From: Kiritimatiellia bacterium
GTDB lineage: Bacteria > Verrucomicrobiota > Kiritimatiellia > RFP12 > UBA1067
Length of the DNA stretch: 7,297 nt
Assembly (NCBI GenBank): GCA_017412325.1
Contig: JAFPYE010000030.1
Location: forward strand, 1 to 7,297
Direction of reading: 5' to 3'
Of the stretch, positions 5,625 through 7,297 are shown piece by piece (position 1 is the stretch's first letter; every line of letters begins with the position of its first letter). A model generated the notes under the pieces. It did not search any database. It was not told the DNA's origin and saw only the letters and a program-made list of their open reading frames with translations. Made by a program: the position numbers and the translations under genes.

Positions 5625-7169
5625 ATGACAATCAAGCTCCAACACGCGCTCGTCGCCGTGTCGCTCGCGGCGGCCGGCTGCTCCCTTCTCCCCTCGGTCG
5701 GGCCCGACTACAAACAGCCCGAAATCGACCTGCCCGCGTTCGCCCTGCCGGATGCCGGTGCGCCGACGACCAATACGACCGCGACGGGCGAGTTCGAGGC
5801 CGCGGCGGCGGCGGCGGACGGCCGCGCGCTGGTCACGACGAACGACGTCGCGAACTGGTGGCTACGCTTCGACGACCCGGTGCTGGCGGAGCTCGTCGAC
5901 AGCGCCGTGTCGAACAACGTCTCCTACCTGATGGCGCAGGAGCGGCTGAAAGCGTCGCGCTGGCAGCTCCTCGGCTCCTACGCCGCCTACTTCCCGCACA
6001 TCGCGGCGTCGCTCTCGGCGCAGCGCACCGAATACGGGCGGCAGACGCCCACGATGGTGAACACGAACCGGAAGCTCCACCGCGACGTCTTCGCGGGCGG
6101 CTTTGACGCGACGTGGGAAATCGACATCTTCGGCGGCAGCCGCCGCGCGACCGAAGCCGCCGCCGCGACGGTGGAGTCGCTGGACTGGGGCGTGGCGGAC
6201 GCGTGGGTGTCGCTCACGTCCGAAGTCGGCGCGCGCTACATCGAGCTGCGCACGACGCAGAAGCGCCTGGAGGTCGCGCGCACCAACCTCGTGCTGCAGT
6301 GCGAGACCTACGACATCCTGAAGTCGCGCCTCGACTCCGGCATCGGCGACGAGCTCGCGGTCAACCAGTCGAAGTACGTCGTCGACCAGACGCGCGCGGC
6401 GATTCCGCCGCTCCTCGCGCAGGAAGAGCAGCTCAAGAACGCGCTCGCGGTCCTCACGGGCGAAATGCCCGGCGCGCTGCATGCGTCGCTGGAGCCCGTC
6501 GCCGACCGCGACTGGGTGCTCGAACCCGGCAAGCTGGCGGGCGTGCCGCTCGACCGGATCCGCGCGCGCCCCGACGTGCGCGCCGCCGAGCGTGCCATCG
6601 CCGCGCAGTGCGCGTACGTGGGCGTCGCCGAGGCGATGTGGTATCCGAAGCTCTACATCACGGGCGCGCTGGGGCTCCAGTCGACGCATCCGCAGAACCT
6701 CCTGGACAGGGCGTCGCTCTACGGCGCGATCGGCCCCGCGGTCAGCTGGCCGATCTTCCAGGGCGGCAACATCTACGCCAACATCAAGTCGGAAGAGGCG
6801 AAGATGAGCGAGAAGATCCTGGCCTACGAGCTCGCGCTTGAAAAGGCCTACGGCGAGGTGCGCGACGCCTACGCCCGCTACACGCAGGAATACCACCGCT
6901 GCCAGGCGCTCGAAGGCGCGGTCGCGGCGGCGCAGGACGCGGTGTCGATCGCGAAGGACCTCTACAAGAACGGCCTCAGGGACTTCACCGCCGTCATCGA
7001 CGCGCAGCGCTCGCTCCTCGCCCTGGAGGAAGCGCTCGTCGTCTCGCGCGGCACGATCACGCTCAACGTGATCGCGCTCTACAAGTCGCTCGGCGGCGGG
7101 TTGATCGAGGGGAGCCTCGGCCCCGAGGGGCTCGAGACGCCGGACGAGACGGAAGAGAGCGAAGACTAG
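5625..7169 (+). CDS. RND-type outer-membrane efflux lipoprotein (OprM/NodT family)
   Basis: Predicted TolC-like outer-membrane channel that completes a tripartite efflux pump. The 514-residue product starts with a lipoprotein signal. A basic/hydrophobic N-terminus leads to LAAAGCS, so Cys19 would be lipidated. The family hallmark VGPDYKQP (25-32) follows, then an Ala/Thr-rich stretch (about 40-70) and NWWLRFDDPVL (77-87). Two OEP repeats follow, with long helical segments. The first ends near the conserved RARPDVRAAE (313-322), and the second runs to LYKSLGGG near the C-terminus. The tail is acidic (ETPDETEESED). The Ala/Thr-rich linker makes it somewhat longer than usual for OprM-type proteins. 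ATG 5625 is preceded by AGGA (5611-5614). Neither the membrane-fusion protein nor the inner-membrane pump is adjacent, so the partner is unknown. dtd follows after 9 nt. Confidence 0.92.
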   Translation: MTIKLQHALVAVSLAAAGCSLLPSVGPDYKQPEIDLPAFALPDAGAPTTNTTATGEFEAAAAAADGRALVTTNDVANWWLRFDDPVLAELVDSAVSNNVSYLMAQERLKASRWQLLGSYAAYFPHIAASLSAQRTEYGRQTPTMVNTNRKLHRDVFAGGFDATWEIDIFGGSRRATEAAAATVESLDWGVADAWVSLTSEVGARYIELRTTQKRLEVARTNLVLQCETYDILKSRLDSGIGDELAVNQSKYVVDQTRAAIPPLLAQEEQLKNALAVLTGEMPGALHASLEPVADRDWVLEPGKLAGVPLDRIRARPDVRAAERAIAAQCAYVGVAEAMWYPKLYITGALGLQSTHPQNLLDRASLYGAIGPAVSWPIFQGGNIYANIKSEEAKMSEKILAYELALEKAYGEVRDAYARYTQEYHRCQALEGAVAAAQDAVSIAKDLYKNGLRDFTAVIDAQRSLLALEEALVVSRGTITLNVIALYKSLGGGLIEGSLGPEGLETPDETEESED

Positions 7170-7178
7170 TCGCCGTCC

Positions 7179-7297
7179 GTGAAGGCCTGGGTCCAGCGCG
7201 TCGCCGAAGCGAGCGTCGACATCGACGGCGCGCGCGTCGCCGAAATCGGGAAGGGGTATCTGATCCTCTTCGGCGTCACGCACACCGACACGGAAGC
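7179..7297 (+). CDS. dtd: D-aminoacyl-tRNA deacylase, 3'-truncated by window
   Basis: Dtd removes D-amino acids (and Gly from mischarged tRNA-Ala) from tRNA, a chiral proofreading step in translation. Only the first 39 codons lie in the window. They show the typical opening of the family: WVQRVAEASVDIDGARVAEI, then GKGYLILFGVTHTDTEA, matching the known pattern VQRV..ASV.VDG..V..IG.G.L.L.GV...D. The start is GTG 7179, at the normal distance before VQRV. No strong Shine-Dalgarno site is visible, and the gap from the porin stop is only 9 nt, so it is probably co-transcribed and perhaps translated by re-initiation. The catalytic NxGP region lies beyond the edge and cannot be checked. Confidence 0.9.
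   Translation, partial: MKAWVQRVAEASVDIDGARVAEIGKGYLILFGVTHTDTE

Noticed and set aside
5862..7283. 473-residue minus-strand frame opposite the efflux porin
   Set aside because: Arg/Val/Asp-rich shadow without family motifs. The plus-strand protein is clearly an OprM/NodT channel.

Overview
This window looks like ordinary chromosome from a GC-rich bacterium, probably Gram-negative. It is dense with genes and has short intergenic gaps. A Tat-exported formylglycine-type sulfatase and an RND-type outer-membrane lipoprotein imply an outer membrane and a polysaccharide-degrading habit. My best guess is a PVC-group lineage (Kiritimatiellota, Lentisphaerae or similar), where such sulfatases are abundant. 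That placement is inference from gene content and base composition only.

Layout. (a) 3-839, + strand: the 3' part of an Arg-rich protein I do not recognise, cut by the left edge. (b) 857-4776, + strand: an apparent three-gene operon read from an extended -10 promoter. It holds guaB (IMP dehydrogenase), rsmE (16S rRNA m3U1498 methyltransferase) and a Tat-exported sulfatase whose ATG overlaps the rsmE stop codon. (c) 4782-5555, - strand: a tRNA-Arg(UCU) gene lies just downstream of a very short tilS (tRNA-Ile lysidine synthetase). The candidate tRNA promoter begins at the tilS stop codon. (d) 5556-5624: a 69-bp divergent intergenic region with candidate promoters for both directions and two dyad elements. 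(e) 5625-7297, + strand: an OprM/NodT-type outer-membrane efflux lipoprotein, then after 9 nt the first 39 codons of dtd (D-aminoacyl-tRNA deacylase), cut by the right edge.

Functionally most of the window is nucleotide and translation housekeeping: GMP synthesis, rRNA methylation, tRNA-Ile decoding, a tRNA, and D-amino-acid proofreading. Two envelope or export genes, the sulfatase and the efflux porin, are woven into it. Against the GC-rich background the clearest promoters are AT-rich TGn-TATAAT or TGn-TATACT boxes without a good -35 element. I see no CRISPR array, insertion sequence, integrase or toxin-antitoxin pair. I found no convincing new multi-gene system. The most open item is the unrecognised protein at the left edge, and the candidate operator dyads at the promoters come next.
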